Assembly: GCF_015182315.1 (NCBI RefSeq)
Contig: NZ_PRDL01000001.1
Coordinates: 3,658,001 to 3,722,000, forward strand
Length of the DNA stretch: 64,000 nt
DNA from: Cellvibrio polysaccharolyticus
Lineage (GTDB): Bacteria; Pseudomonadota; Gammaproteobacteria; Pseudomonadales; Cellvibrionaceae
Direction of reading: 5' to 3'
Positions 7,697 to 16,552 of this stretch are shown here, one piece after another. Each line of letters starts with the position of its first letter. The first letter of the stretch is position 1. The notes beneath the pieces were generated by a model. That model made no database searches and was not told the origin of the DNA. It saw only the letters and a program-made list of their open reading frames with translations. The position numbers and the translations under genes were made by a program.

Positions 7697-8722
7697 ATGC
7701 CGAAACACTATTTATTCTATGGCTCGGAGCGCTACACACAGGCCATCATCCGCCCTATTGAAGCCGCCATTCGCGCCAGAGGTGACGAGGTGGCCTGGTT
7801 TTTTGGCGGGCCGGGTGCGGAAGATTTAACCCCACAGGACAGGCTGCTGACCACGGTTGAAGCGGTGAAAGCCTGGAACCCGATTGCGGTGATAACCCCC
7901 AACAATCTGGTTCCGCACTTTTTCCCCGGTGTAAAAGTGCAAACCTTTCACGGCTTCGATGCCGGAAAACCGCGCCATATTTATATTCGCGGGTTATTCG
8001 ACCTTTACTGCACTACCGGCCCGCGTGACACACGCCAATTTCAGGCGCTCGCTGAAAAGCACCGTTACTTCAGTGTGGTCGAAACCGGCTGGCCAAAGCT
8101 GGACGAATTTTTTCAATCGCTGGGCGCAGGCGTTCCGCCGGTAAAAGAGCGCCCGGTTATTCTCTACCACTCTACGTTTTCGCCCTCGTGGAGTGCGGCT
8201 GAAACCTTGTACCCGGAAGTTAAACGCCTGTCCGAGTCGGGGCGCTGGCGCTGGGTGGTTACCCTGCACCCGAAAATGAATGCCGAAACCCGCGCAAAGT
8301 TTCAGGCACTGGAGAGCGAAAATCTGCACTTCGCCACCAATGACAACATCCTGGAATTGTTTCCCGAAGCCGATATGATGTGTTCCGATACCTCGTCAGC
8401 GTTGAGTGAATTTTTGCTAACCGGTAAACCGGTAGTCACCTTTAAAAACCGCCGCCCGGGCCCACAGCTGATTGATATCCAAAGCCCGGAAGAATTTGAG
8501 CCGGCGATTGAACAGGCCTTGGCTCGTCCGTCGGCGCTGATGCAGGAGATCAAACATTTCGGTGAAGAAATTCACCCCCTGCAGGATGGCCACTCGGCGG
8601 AGCGCATTCTCGATGCCATTGACGCCTTCATCGCTCAGGGTGGCAAGAACCCGCGTAGCAAACCCTGGAACCTGTTGCGCAAATATAAAATTCGCAAAAG
8701 CCTGGGTTACTGGGGTCGATAA
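7697..8722 (+). CDS. CDP-glycerol glycerophosphotransferase-like GT-B transferase
   Basis: A 341-residue protein resembling the CDP-glycerol:poly(glycerophosphate) glycerophosphotransferase family. Key stretches are the N-terminal nucleotide-binding fold, QTFHGFDAGKPRHIYIRG, the loop YHSTFSPSWSAAETL, the conserved TLHPKM, and SDTSSALSEFLLTGKPVV, which resembles the donor-binding region. In Gram-negative bacteria such enzymes usually modify lipopolysaccharide or capsule rather than make teichoic acid. The following GT2 and kinase genes support an envelope-polysaccharide role. No signal peptide or membrane helix is visible. Donor and acceptor are unknown. Confidence 0.75.
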   Translation: MPKHYLFYGSERYTQAIIRPIEAAIRARGDEVAWFFGGPGAEDLTPQDRLLTTVEAVKAWNPIAVITPNNLVPHFFPGVKVQTFHGFDAGKPRHIYIRGLFDLYCTTGPRDTRQFQALAEKHRYFSVVETGWPKLDEFFQSLGAGVPPVKERPVILYHSTFSPSWSAAETLYPEVKRLSESGRWRWVVTLHPKMNAETRAKFQALESENLHFATNDNILELFPEADMMCSDTSSALSEFLLTGKPVVTFKNRRPGPQLIDIQSPEEFEPAIEQALARPSALMQEIKHFGEEIHPLQDGHSAERILDAIDAFIAQGGKNPRSKPWNLLRKYKIRKSLGYWGR

Positions 8723-8740
8723 CACCAACCATATTGAAGG

Positions 8741-9529
8741 ATGACGCCGACGCTCATGTCACAACCACTCCCGAAAATCAGCGCCTACCTGATCACGCTG
8801 AACGCTGCTGCGCATCTTGACGAGGTGCTGACCAGCCTCGCCGAGGCCGATGAAATTGTGCTGGTCGATTCCGGCTCGACCGATGCGACACTCGCTATTG
8901 CCGAACGCCACGGCGCCCGTATTGTGCATCAGCCCTGGCTGGGGTTTGCCCGGCAAAAAGCCTTTGCTATGGCGCAGTGCAGTAACGACTGGGTGATTAA
9001 TCTGGATGGTGACGAAGTGCTGCCTCCCGGTGGTGTCATCGCGATCAAAAAAGCCATTATTGATTACCCGGGTCACAGCTTTGCGTTTCACCGCGACGAT
9101 TATTTTATGGGCGCCAGCATGCGCTTCGCCAAGATGAAACATTTTCGCAAGGCCTACCCGAAATCGGCAGCGCGCTGGCGGGAAACCGATCTGGTGCACG
9201 AACATATCGACGTGGATTTACCGGCGCGCATTCTGCCCGTGGTCATCAAACACTACGGTCATGACTCAGCAGAAATTCTCGCTGATAAAAAAAACCGTTA
9301 CTCCACACTCAAAGCCCGCCAGCGACTGGAAAAAGGTCGCCGCTTTTCCGCAGCGCGCATGTTACTGATTTACCCGGTGATGTTTTTAAAGTTGTATTTG
9401 CTGCACCGCTTTTGTTTATGTGGCTGGCGCGGTGTAATCAAAGCGCACCTGGAAGCCAACTATTTCTTTCTGACCGAAGCCAAGTTGTTTGAACAACAGT
9501 TCAAACAGAAAAACAACATTTCCTCCTGA
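8741..9529 (+). CDS. Family 2 glycosyltransferase, WaaE-like (lipopolysaccharide core)
   Basis: A protein of up to 262 residues of the GT-A family 2 type, close in pattern to WaaE/KdtX core glucosyltransferases. It has ISAYLITLNAAAHL, the VDSGSTDATL nucleotide-sugar motif, and LDGDEVLP carrying the DxD-type metal site, then the C-terminal HEHIDVD and GWRGVIKAHLEAN segments typical of the group. The start is uncertain: the ATG at 8741 follows GAAGG with no spacing, while the in-frame ATG at 8756 (MSQPLPK) gives a more usual N-terminus. It lies 18 bases after the glycerophosphotransferase-like gene and 9 bases before the kinase fusion, so the three form an operon. Confidence 0.82.
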   Translation: MTPTLMSQPLPKISAYLITLNAAAHLDEVLTSLAEADEIVLVDSGSTDATLAIAERHGARIVHQPWLGFARQKAFAMAQCSNDWVINLDGDEVLPPGGVIAIKKAIIDYPGHSFAFHRDDYFMGASMRFAKMKHFRKAYPKSAARWRETDLVHEHIDVDLPARILPVVIKHYGHDSAEILADKKNRYSTLKARQRLEKGRRFSAARMLLIYPVMFLKLYLLHRFCLCGWRGVIKAHLEANYFFLTEAKLFEQQFKQKNNISS

Positions 9530-9538
9530 GGTTTTCGT

Positions 9539-11701
9539 TTGACCAGCATGTTTAGTGATGGCGTCTGGCAAGGCGCAGTAGCCCCGCAATTCGATACCGA
9601 AACGCTACATCGGCAGTTGCAACAGTTACCGCAGTTGCTGAACGGTGATCGCGTTGAGCGGTTGTCCAAAGGTGCCGATTATGTGGTGAAGCTGCCGTTG
9701 CAACTGGCCGACGCAGAATTGTGGGTTACGGTGAAAATATTCAAACGCCAGCGTGCGCTGAAAGACCGCTACGACCACCGTCACGGCTCGAAAGCAGCAC
9801 GTTCCTACCACGCTGCCAACTATTTGCAAACGCACAATGTCGGCACCCCGGCGCCTATCGCCTACCTGGATCGTTGGGAAGATAAAAACCTGCTGGAAAG
9901 TTATTACCTGTGCGAATACCAGCCAGCGCCCTGCTTCCGCGATGTGCTATCCGATATTTATTACAACCAGCGCGACAACGCCCCCTTGATGGATGTCTTG
10001 CTGGCGTTGGCACCGACCATTCGCGCCATGCACGATGCCGGCTTTATGCACGGCGATATGGGCAACCAGAATATTCTGTTACCTCGCAACGCCGATGGCA
10101 GTTATGCTGCGCCACAACTGATTGATCTCAACCGCGCGCAGACTCAGGCAACACCGCTGAACAACAAACAACGGGCGTTTGATTTATCACGCATTATTCT
10201 GCCCGGCGCCTACCTGAAAATTTTCAAGTTTATCTATTCCAATCACGAAGCCATTCCTGCCGAACTGGATCGCTTCGAGAAAAAATTCCGCCGCCGTTTT
10301 GAGTGGCACACCCGCAGCCGCAAGCTGCGCCACCCGCTGCGCACGCTCAAACAACGTCGCAACCCGCCAGCGGCGCGCCCGGTTTATCCGTCATTACAGG
10401 ATATCTGGCTGTGGGATGAAAAATCAGCCCAGCCGATGACGGTGCTGGAGCGGCATGAAAAAAATCGTTTCCGCGATTTGGGTTATGTATTGCGCAGTGC
10501 CATGCATTCCATGTTGGCACTGCCCGCCATTTTTAAAAATTACAACAGGTTGCTCGCCACCAGCTACCAGCAACCGGTGACCTTACAAAACCGCATTGGT
10601 GTAGCTCTGCATCCGCACCCGGATTACATTGAAGAAGAATTACGTCTGTTAAATCAGCTTGGCAATCCGCCGGTATTGATCCGCTTTTGCCACCATGAAA
10701 CCGAGGCCGACTGGCAGCGTGGTATTGAGCTGATTGAGCGCTTGCACCAGCAAGGCGTCGGTGTGATGGTGGCATTTTTGCAAGACCGCCGCGCCCTGCT
10801 TGAACCGAAAAGCTGGGCAAACTTTTTGGAGCGTGTCATCAGCGCTACCGCTGACAAGGTGGAACACTTTGAAGTCACCCATGCCTTCAACCGCGTTAAA
10901 TGGGGCGTGTGGAGCGATACCGAATATGCCGCGCTCATGTGGCCGGCATTTGCTTTGCAGGAGCGCTTTCCTAATATTCGCCTCACCGGCCCCGCCTGTA
11001 TTGATTTTGAATATCATCCGGTTATTGCTGCGCTTAAATCCCTGCCCACCGGCAAGAAACTTCAGGCGCTGTCGCAACTGCTGTATGTAGATCGCCGCGG
11101 CGCCCCGGAAAATAAACAGGGCAAGTTTTCCACACTGGAAAAATGCGCCCTGTTAAAAGCACTGGCGCAGTGGTCAGACAGCTGCGATGACAAGGTCATT
11201 GTTTCAGAAGTGAACTGGCCGGTTAAATACACCGGCATCTGGTCACCGATCGGCTGCCCTTACGAAGCACCCAAATGGCGTGAAACCCAGCCGGGCGAAA
11301 GCGAAGACGCTTACGCCTGGTATATGCTGCGCTATCTGGTTATCAGCTTGTGCTCCGGTCATGTGGAGCAAGTATTCTGGTGGCGGTTATCTGCCCATGG
11401 TTACGGCTTGATTGACGATAAGGACGGCTTCCGGGTGCGACCGGCATTTGCAGCGCTGGCAGTTTTTATGCAGCTGCTGGGCAAAGCAAAATTTGTACAA
11501 AAGCATGACACCGCAGAACAGCAATACGTTTTTGAGTTTGCCACTGAAACCCATAAAGTGATGATGGCATGGTGCAATGGTGGCGTTGCGGATTATGCAG
11601 CGCCGGAAAATCCTGAGCGCATTTTGGATAGTCTGGGGCAACCGGTAGAAAAATTGCAATTATCGGATGCGCCGATTTATCTGCTCTACCCTTTGCAATA
11701 A
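9539..11701 (+). CDS. WaaP/InaA-like lipopolysaccharide kinase fused to a glycosidase-like TIM-barrel domain
   Basis: A 720-residue two-domain protein. The N-terminal third is a small-molecule kinase of the WaaP/Kdo-kinase type: candidate ATP-site K66 (VTVKIFK), catalytic loop HGDMGNQN with D173 and N178, and metal-binding D196 (IDLNRA). From about residue 343 a second domain begins (NRIGVALHPHP) that by eye resembles a clan-A glycosidase barrel: a VEHFEV strand with THAFNRVKWG, then VSEVNWP with E557. Where clan-A enzymes carry an Asn-Glu pair after the fourth strand, this one has His-Ala. The start is TTG at 9539, supported by CTGAGG seven bases upstream; the next ATG (9548) is worse placed. 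Probable role: phosphorylation and tailoring of lipopolysaccharide core sugars. Confidence 0.72.
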   Translation: MTSMFSDGVWQGAVAPQFDTETLHRQLQQLPQLLNGDRVERLSKGADYVVKLPLQLADAELWVTVKIFKRQRALKDRYDHRHGSKAARSYHAANYLQTHNVGTPAPIAYLDRWEDKNLLESYYLCEYQPAPCFRDVLSDIYYNQRDNAPLMDVLLALAPTIRAMHDAGFMHGDMGNQNILLPRNADGSYAAPQLIDLNRAQTQATPLNNKQRAFDLSRIILPGAYLKIFKFIYSNHEAIPAELDRFEKKFRRRFEWHTRSRKLRHPLRTLKQRRNPPAARPVYPSLQDIWLWDEKSAQPMTVLERHEKNRFRDLGYVLRSAMHSMLALPAIFKNYNRLLATSYQQPVTLQNRIGVALHPHPDYIEEELRLLNQLGNPPVLIRFCHHETEADWQRGIELIERLHQQGVGVMVAFLQDRRALLEPKSWANFLERVISATADKVEHFEVTHAFNRVKWGVWSDTEYAALMWPAFALQERFPNIRLTGPACIDFEYHPVIAALKSLPTGKKLQALSQLLYVDRRGAPENKQGKFSTLEKCALLKALAQWSDSCDDKVIVSEVNWPVKYTGIWSPIGCPYEAPKWRETQPGESEDAYAWYMLRYLVISLCSGHVEQVFWWRLSAHGYGLIDDKDGFRVRPAFAALAVFMQLLGKAKFVQKHDTAEQQYVFEFATETHKVMMAWCNGGVADYAAPENPERILDSLGQPVEKLQLSDAPIYLLYPLQ

Positions 11702-11709
11702 TTCGTTGA

Positions 11710-11757
11710 CGTTACCAATAAAAAACCGGCTTGAACGCCGGTTTTTTATTGGTAACG
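11710..11757. terminator. Bidirectional intrinsic terminator
   Basis: A perfect 21-bp inverted repeat (11710-11730 and 11737-11757) with a 6-base loop. The core is ACCGGC/GCCGGT flanked by A6 and T6, so it works in both directions. It separates the convergent kinase-fusion and GT90 genes. Confidence 0.92.
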
Positions 11758-11796
11758 CAGTTTTTTTGGTGCTATGCGGCCGGGTTTATCTGTTTA

Positions 11797-12864
11797 CTAT
11801 TTCAGACTTTCCAAAACAGGAACCTGCCCTGACAACTGCAAATACTTCTGCATCACCAACAACTCCACCAACAGCTCATCCTGCTCTTTGAAAAACTTTT
11901 CAACCCAGATATTGGCATTGCGAATAATATTTAATGCCAGCCCCGGATTATCGTTGTAAAAATTAACCTTCTCTTCCACATCAGAATAGTCATCTTTAAT
12001 CAACGCATAATGAAAATCGGGAATCAGCTGACCTTCCATAAACCAGGTTTCGTATTTCGGTTTGCGCATCAAGCATAACGAATTCGAAGCCATAATCCAT
12101 TTCAGATTGGTCGCCACATCGTTTCCTTCCACACTCAATATGTAACGGTACTGCAACTGCTGTGGGATGGAGAGAAAAGGTCTGACATAATCGGTAGACT
12201 TTCCCGGCGCATGGGTATCGCCCACATTGCAAAGGCCATTGTTATAAAAACGCCGCAGCACTTCCACCCGCTCCGGCTGGTTTGATTTTCCTCGCCACAT
12301 TAACCCGGGTATCTTTCTTTCAAATGACAGCGTGTCATCGACCACATAGTAATGGCGCACACGGTTCAGCTTGAGCAACACCGAGTTGGCGTTCTCTGTA
12401 CCCGCTGTAATCGGGCGGCTTTTCAGGAAGGTAGGGAAATCCGGGATAGTGACGATATCACCAAACCAGTAGGAACAATTAATGTCATCCGGAAAAAAGC
12501 GCAGCACGTTTTTCAAGTCCATTTTGTAGGCTGTACTTTTTTTACTGATATATAACTGACATTCAGAATTCATCGCTCGGGGGAAGGCGAACGACGATGT
12601 CATTTTGTTGTAATAATTAACGCGGCCAATGATAGCTGCCCGTTTTTCCGGGGTCATCGCATCCAGCCTGGCCAGATGAAAAGCTAACCGCTTCTGCCAA
12701 TAAGAGCGGGGAATGACCGACGTAAGATTACCGCCGATATAATAACGATACTTGCATAAGTGTTTTCTAAACTGATCCATAGCTTCCATCGAATATCCAC
12801 CTCGACCGCCATACACTGGCGTTTTAATACTGCCAGCAATGCCCTGATACAGAACATTACTCAT
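11797..12864 (-). CDS. Family 90 glycosyltransferase (CAP10/LpsA-like)
   Basis: A 355-residue protein of the CAP10/lipopolysaccharide A family (GT90). Diagnostic stretches are the middle IPGLMWRGKSNQPER and the C-terminal YILSVEGNDVATNLKWIMAS, followed by MRKPKYETWFMEGQLIPD. The second block carries the acidic and arginine/lysine residues used to bind the UDP-sugar in this family. Bacterial members add a sugar to the inner core of lipopolysaccharide or lipooligosaccharide. No transmembrane helix is visible. It is divergent in function but linked in position to the upstream GT9 gene, 214 bases away on the same strand. Confidence 0.8.
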   Translation of the reverse strand: MSNVLYQGIAGSIKTPVYGGRGGYSMEAMDQFRKHLCKYRYYIGGNLTSVIPRSYWQKRLAFHLARLDAMTPEKRAAIIGRVNYYNKMTSSFAFPRAMNSECQLYISKKSTAYKMDLKNVLRFFPDDINCSYWFGDIVTIPDFPTFLKSRPITAGTENANSVLLKLNRVRHYYVVDDTLSFERKIPGLMWRGKSNQPERVEVLRRFYNNGLCNVGDTHAPGKSTDYVRPFLSIPQQLQYRYILSVEGNDVATNLKWIMASNSLCLMRKPKYETWFMEGQLIPDFHYALIKDDYSDVEEKVNFYNDNPGLALNIIRNANIWVEKFFKEQDELLVELLVMQKYLQLSGQVPVLESLK

Positions 12865-12919
12865 CCTGGTTGAACAGCAATAATTACGACGGTTGTAAAG
12901 ACCGAATGGAAATCAATAA

Positions 12920-12956
12920 AGTTCCATCCTGCAAATTAAATTTGCAGGATGGAACT
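12920..12956 (-). other. 37-base near-continuous palindrome upstream of the GT90 gene
   Basis: Bases 12920-12935 and 12941-12956 are perfect reverse complements, and the pairing continues almost to the centre, leaving a single unpaired base. It lies between the end of the GT9 gene and the start of the GT90 gene. No strong T-run follows on either strand, so an operator or processing site is as likely as a terminator. Confidence 0.6.
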
Positions 12957-13078
12957 GTAAAAATCATCAGAAGAAAAATCTAACAGGACAGGGAACTTTT
13001 ACTTAAAAGATATTTAAAAATTAAAAACGCAGTTTGCTTTCATTGGCAATGATAGGACCCGGCATATTCAGGTAATTT

Positions 13079-14134
13079 TTATTTTTTGGCGAACAAATTT
13101 TTAAACATGCTGTCCACATCACTCCAAACACGATCCACGGTGATCAATTTGAAGCGCGCAGCAAAATCAAGCCCTTCCAGCTCTGCCGGAGTGGCCACAT
13201 CATCGAGGTCGATACCGGCATTGGTTTTACCAGGGTTAGGCAACCATACACCTTTTGAATGAAACGGCGAATAAATAGCGTATGCAGGAGTACCGACCGC
13301 CTGGGCAATATGGCGCGCACCGCCTTCATTGCCAAAAAAGAAATCACAGTTGCTCGACAACGCACATAAGGCCTGTAAAGAGGGGGCTTTGATGTTGGTA
13401 AAAATTCGCGGATCATTGCCCATAGCGTCATGAAATGCCTGAGCCTGCTCGGCTTCATTGGTAGCAAAATTCAATACGACCTGAGCGTCCCAGGTATTCA
13501 GCATGCGGCGCAACACTTCCTGCATTCTCTCGGCCGGCCAGGCCTTGCGCTGCAAGCGGGTAATCACTACGGCAAGAATTACCGGCTTGGAAAAATCGAT
13601 ACCTTCCTGCTCCATATAAGCGCGGAATTTTTGCTTTTGCGCATCGCCAACCACCAATCGAAACGCCGGGCAATAGCTGACCGGTGCCATTGCTTCGAGT
13701 GGCTTGAGCAACATCATATTGCGCTCGGTCATACTGCGGGTGGGGTCACTGGCGTTGTCAACGGTGTGGGTTAGCAAGGCGGGGGTATAGGATTTTCTTA
13801 CACCAATACGCACCGGGGTGCGCAGGGAAAACAACGAGAAAAACAGCGTGCGTACCGTACTGCGGGGGTCAACAATCAAATCATACTTTGTACTGCGCAT
13901 CACCGACCACACACGGCGCAGGTAGCGCCAGATATTGCGGTTGTCCTGGTCAGAAAAGGCGATGGCCCGATCAACATCCGGCTGTCCGTCCACCAGCGAT
14001 ACAATACCTTCGTTCAATACCAGATCAATTTCCGCGCCGGGAAAGGTTTGCTTCAGGCTGCGGCACAACGCCAGACAAAGAACCGCATCGCCCACCCGGC
14101 GAAAACGAATTACCAGTATACGTTTGACATTCAT
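13079..14134 (-). CDS. Family 9 glycosyltransferase (heptosyltransferase-like)
   Basis: A 351-residue ADP-heptose:LPS heptosyltransferase-family protein. The N-terminus ILVIRFRRVGDAVLCLALCRSL is the acceptor-side motif. The C-terminal half has FFGNEGGARHIAQAVGTPA, matching the donor-binding loop of WaaC/WaaF/WaaQ proteins. It presumably adds a heptose or related sugar to the inner core of lipopolysaccharide at the cytoplasmic face of the inner membrane. It precedes the GT90 gene on the same strand, and the cluster with GT2, the kinase fusion and the glycerophosphotransferase-like gene indicates a core-oligosaccharide locus. Which heptosyl linkage it makes cannot be told. Confidence 0.83.
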   Translation of the reverse strand: MNVKRILVIRFRRVGDAVLCLALCRSLKQTFPGAEIDLVLNEGIVSLVDGQPDVDRAIAFSDQDNRNIWRYLRRVWSVMRSTKYDLIVDPRSTVRTLFFSLFSLRTPVRIGVRKSYTPALLTHTVDNASDPTRSMTERNMMLLKPLEAMAPVSYCPAFRLVVGDAQKQKFRAYMEQEGIDFSKPVILAVVITRLQRKAWPAERMQEVLRRMLNTWDAQVVLNFATNEAEQAQAFHDAMGNDPRIFTNIKAPSLQALCALSSNCDFFFGNEGGARHIAQAVGTPAYAIYSPFHSKGVWLPNPGKTNAGIDLDDVATPAELEGLDFAARFKLITVDRVWSDVDSMFKNLFAKK

Positions 14135-14683
14135 GATGGCTAAAAATTAATCGTTCAGGATGTTTAAAGATTTAATCTCCCCGCAGGAGATCAGGCAAGA
14201 TATGTCAGCATGACAGAAAACGATATTCTGGCAAGTGATCAGCGCAAAGTATTGTTATCTGAAGCAGCGCTATCTATTGAGACTTCACGAACCATGCATC
14301 AGGCCATCAAGCGCCTCAGTTGTACCCTCGTAGCTAGCCACCAGGCTTGCCGGGCTTCATGGCGATAGGCCACAGCTGCAAGTCACCGCGTTTTCAAGCA
14401 CCCCGCTGGTGTAATCGGCCTCGCCCACTGAAACGCCACCGCAACTGATAATGACATCCGCCAGCTAATACAACTACTGCAGATGTTACTTATCAACGCG
14501 CACAGATACACCCGGCGCCCTTAGGGTGCAAGCGAAGAAATAATGCGGTTTTCCTGCCCCTGACAATGCCGGGCGTTCATGGCCAAAGGCAAAAAAACCG
14601 TAATGCAAAGTTATATCGTGTTTTTATTAAAAATGTCATGCGCTTGAAAGTATTTTTCCAACCGTCCTTATGCAGCTTTTTAG
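14135..14683. other. 550-base non-coding gap with decayed genes
   Basis: No intact open gene lies here. The centre holds a moeA remnant (separate entry). The 14135-14300 part is upstream of the GT9 gene and should hold its promoter, which I could not pick out with confidence. Confidence 0.6.
14343..14464 (-). pseudogene. moeA remnant (molybdopterin molybdotransferase fragment)
   Basis: Read on the minus strand, 14464-14400 encodes LADVIISCGGVSVGEADYT. After a frame change, 14378-14343 encodes QLWPIAMKPGKP. Intact MoeA has these two blocks in the same order (SGGVSVGEADYT, then about ten residues later W-x-AMKPGKP). The reading frame is broken between them and there is no start or full domain. 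A second, weaker MoeA-like piece (FFAFGHE near 14578-14600) lies upstream on the same strand, out of its normal order, which suggests rearrangement as well as decay. Confidence 0.75.
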
Positions 14684-15946
14684 CTACCCGGTGTTACTGC
14701 CAAAACTGAGGCGCTCTGCCAGTAATAACAGCGTTTTCTCCAACACTTCAATGGCCTGTGCGACATCATCCTCACGGACCGATTCTTCCGGTTGCTGGCT
14801 GATGCCTTTTTTGCAGCGAATAAAATACATGGCAACATCAGTGATGTCGGCAATAGCCATGGCATCGTGACCGGCACCACTCATCAAGCTGTACACCGGC
14901 AGATTCATATTTTTCAATACCTGGGTTTGCACATCCTGCAGCCAGGCCGCACAGCCGGTCGCCGGGGCATTATGAATTTCCTCCCAGGAAGCGGTAACTT
15001 GTCGGCGTTGAAAAATTTCTTTCAGCGTTTGTTGAATTTTTTCCAGAGCCAGATCGCGCACGTAATCCGAACCGGAACGAATATCCAGAGAAAAGCGTAC
15101 ATCGCCAGGGATCACATTGACTGCACCCGGCTTGCACTCAATAGCGCCTACTGTCGCAACAATTTTGTAACCGGCGGCGATACGCTCGATCGCCTGAATG
15201 GCTTCAGCGGCTGCACTCAAGGCATCGCGGCGCATGCTCATGGGTACAGTGCCGGCGTGTCCGGTAAAACCGGTAAGAGATACCCAATAGCGTCTGGCTC
15301 CGGCAATGGCAGTAACCACGCCTACAGCACTGTCCATGCTTTCCAGCACCGGCCCCTGCTCAATATGAATCTCGATGTAACCCAGTAAAAAATCGGCCGC
15401 ACGAGACGCTTCCTGAATATTGTCAGGCAACAAACCGGCATTGTTAAACGCATCCCTGAGACTGACACCATTACTGTCTTGCAATGCCCACCAGGTGTTT
15501 GACCAACTGCCCGCCATGGCGCGACTGCCCAGTAAGGCGCGTCCGAAACGGGCGCCCGCTTCATCGCCAAAACCCACAACATCAATGGCAAAAGGCAAGC
15601 GTACACCGGCGTAATGTAAACGGGATACCGCCGCAATGGCGATCATCACCCCCAAAATGCCGTCATAACGGCCCGCATTGGCGACGGTATCGAGATGCGA
15701 TCCGAGTATTAATACCGGCGCGGCGCTGGTGGCACCGGGATAATGCCCAATCAGATTATTGGCCGCATCAATACGCACCGACATACCGGCATCCTGCAAC
15801 CACTCTTTTACCAGCGCAGTAGCTTGCGTGTGTTGCGGCGTGAGATAAAAGCGGCTGATGGTACCGCCAACAGAAGTCACCTTGGCCAACTGATCGCACC
15901 AGGTCATTACCTGACAGGCAATCGGGTCGTAACTCAACTCTTTCAT
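14684..15946 (-). CDS. M20-family amidohydrolase (allantoate amidohydrolase / N-carbamoyl-amino-acid hydrolase type)
   Basis: A 420-residue zinc-dependent amidohydrolase of the hydantoinase/carbamoylase branch, which releases ammonia from ureido compounds such as allantoate or N-carbamoyl amino acids. Visible motifs are LGSHLDTVANAGRYDGILG (metal ligands His and Asp), EIHIEQGPVLE, the lid-domain GFTGHAGTVPM, and SGAGHDAM near the C-terminus. The usual FGDEEG motif reads FGDEAG, with Ala at residue 130 in place of a Glu that normally serves in the metal centre. The start is set at 15946 (ATG, GAGG upstream); an in-frame extension to 16144 has no family similarity. Substrate is undetermined. 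Confidence 0.82.
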   Translation of the reverse strand: MKELSYDPIACQVMTWCDQLAKVTSVGGTISRFYLTPQHTQATALVKEWLQDAGMSVRIDAANNLIGHYPGATSAAPVLILGSHLDTVANAGRYDGILGVMIAIAAVSRLHYAGVRLPFAIDVVGFGDEAGARFGRALLGSRAMAGSWSNTWWALQDSNGVSLRDAFNNAGLLPDNIQEASRAADFLLGYIEIHIEQGPVLESMDSAVGVVTAIAGARRYWVSLTGFTGHAGTVPMSMRRDALSAAAEAIQAIERIAAGYKIVATVGAIECKPGAVNVIPGDVRFSLDIRSGSDYVRDLALEKIQQTLKEIFQRRQVTASWEEIHNAPATGCAAWLQDVQTQVLKNMNLPVYSLMSGAGHDAMAIADITDVAMYFIRCKKGISQQPEESVREDDVAQAIEVLEKTLLLLAERLSFGSNTG

Positions 15947-16552
15947 GAAAGGTATTTCCTCGAACACCGGCGTACAAAATGCTAACCGGATAAGTCGCTG
16001 CCAATAGTTATTACCATGGCTGAAGAGGTTTCCTTTTTCCGTTTTTTGAAACGTCGCGCGCAGCGTGTCCTTTGGCACTCGGAAAAGGTAGCGATGAGCG
16101 ACCCTGCTTCCCGGGCATTTGCATATTGTGTGCCTAACCGTCAAAACAGCATCAAACGCTTCATATTTACCATGAATTGCGTGACCGCTTACCGATTATG
16201 GATGGTAATACCAATAACCCGACGCGCCAGGATGATGCGCCGAAAAAACGGGCGACCAAAATAAGTGCACATTGCCACTTATAATGAAAAAACCAATAAA
16301 CAATAGAGCACTTTTTTGGAAAGCAGATTATGCGTCGGGCAAAGATGTTCAACGTGATCTTTGCTGACAACAAGAAGGAAACACAGACGAGTGAAAAAGC
16401 GTTAAAGAAAGAATGAAAAATTATTAGCAGAAATAAATTTTCAATTAAAAAATATTTCAGGAAAAATTACAGAATAGAGTAAGAAAGACAATTGGCACTG
16501 CAGAATATTGAAGCAAGCAGCAGATAAGTTTTCTTTATCTGCTGCCAGAAAA
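15947..16552. other. 600-base gap between hpt and the amidohydrolase
   Basis: No convincing gene is present. Open frames here show no recognisable family, no good ribosome site and no codon pattern like the neighbours. The 16300-16500 part is strongly AT-rich. The hpt hairpin lies at its upper end. Confidence 0.5.
16517..16545 (-). terminator. Hairpin after hpt
   Basis: GCAGCAGATAA (16517-16527) pairs perfectly with 16535-16545 across a 7-base loop, a few bases after the hpt stop codon. The T-tract on the minus strand is poor (TTGCTT), so termination efficiency is uncertain. Confidence 0.55.

Noticed and set aside
16016..16264. An 82-codon plus-strand frame in the gap upstream of the amidohydrolase
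   Set aside because: No family similarity, no ribosome site and an unusual residue mix; no evidence that it is expressed.
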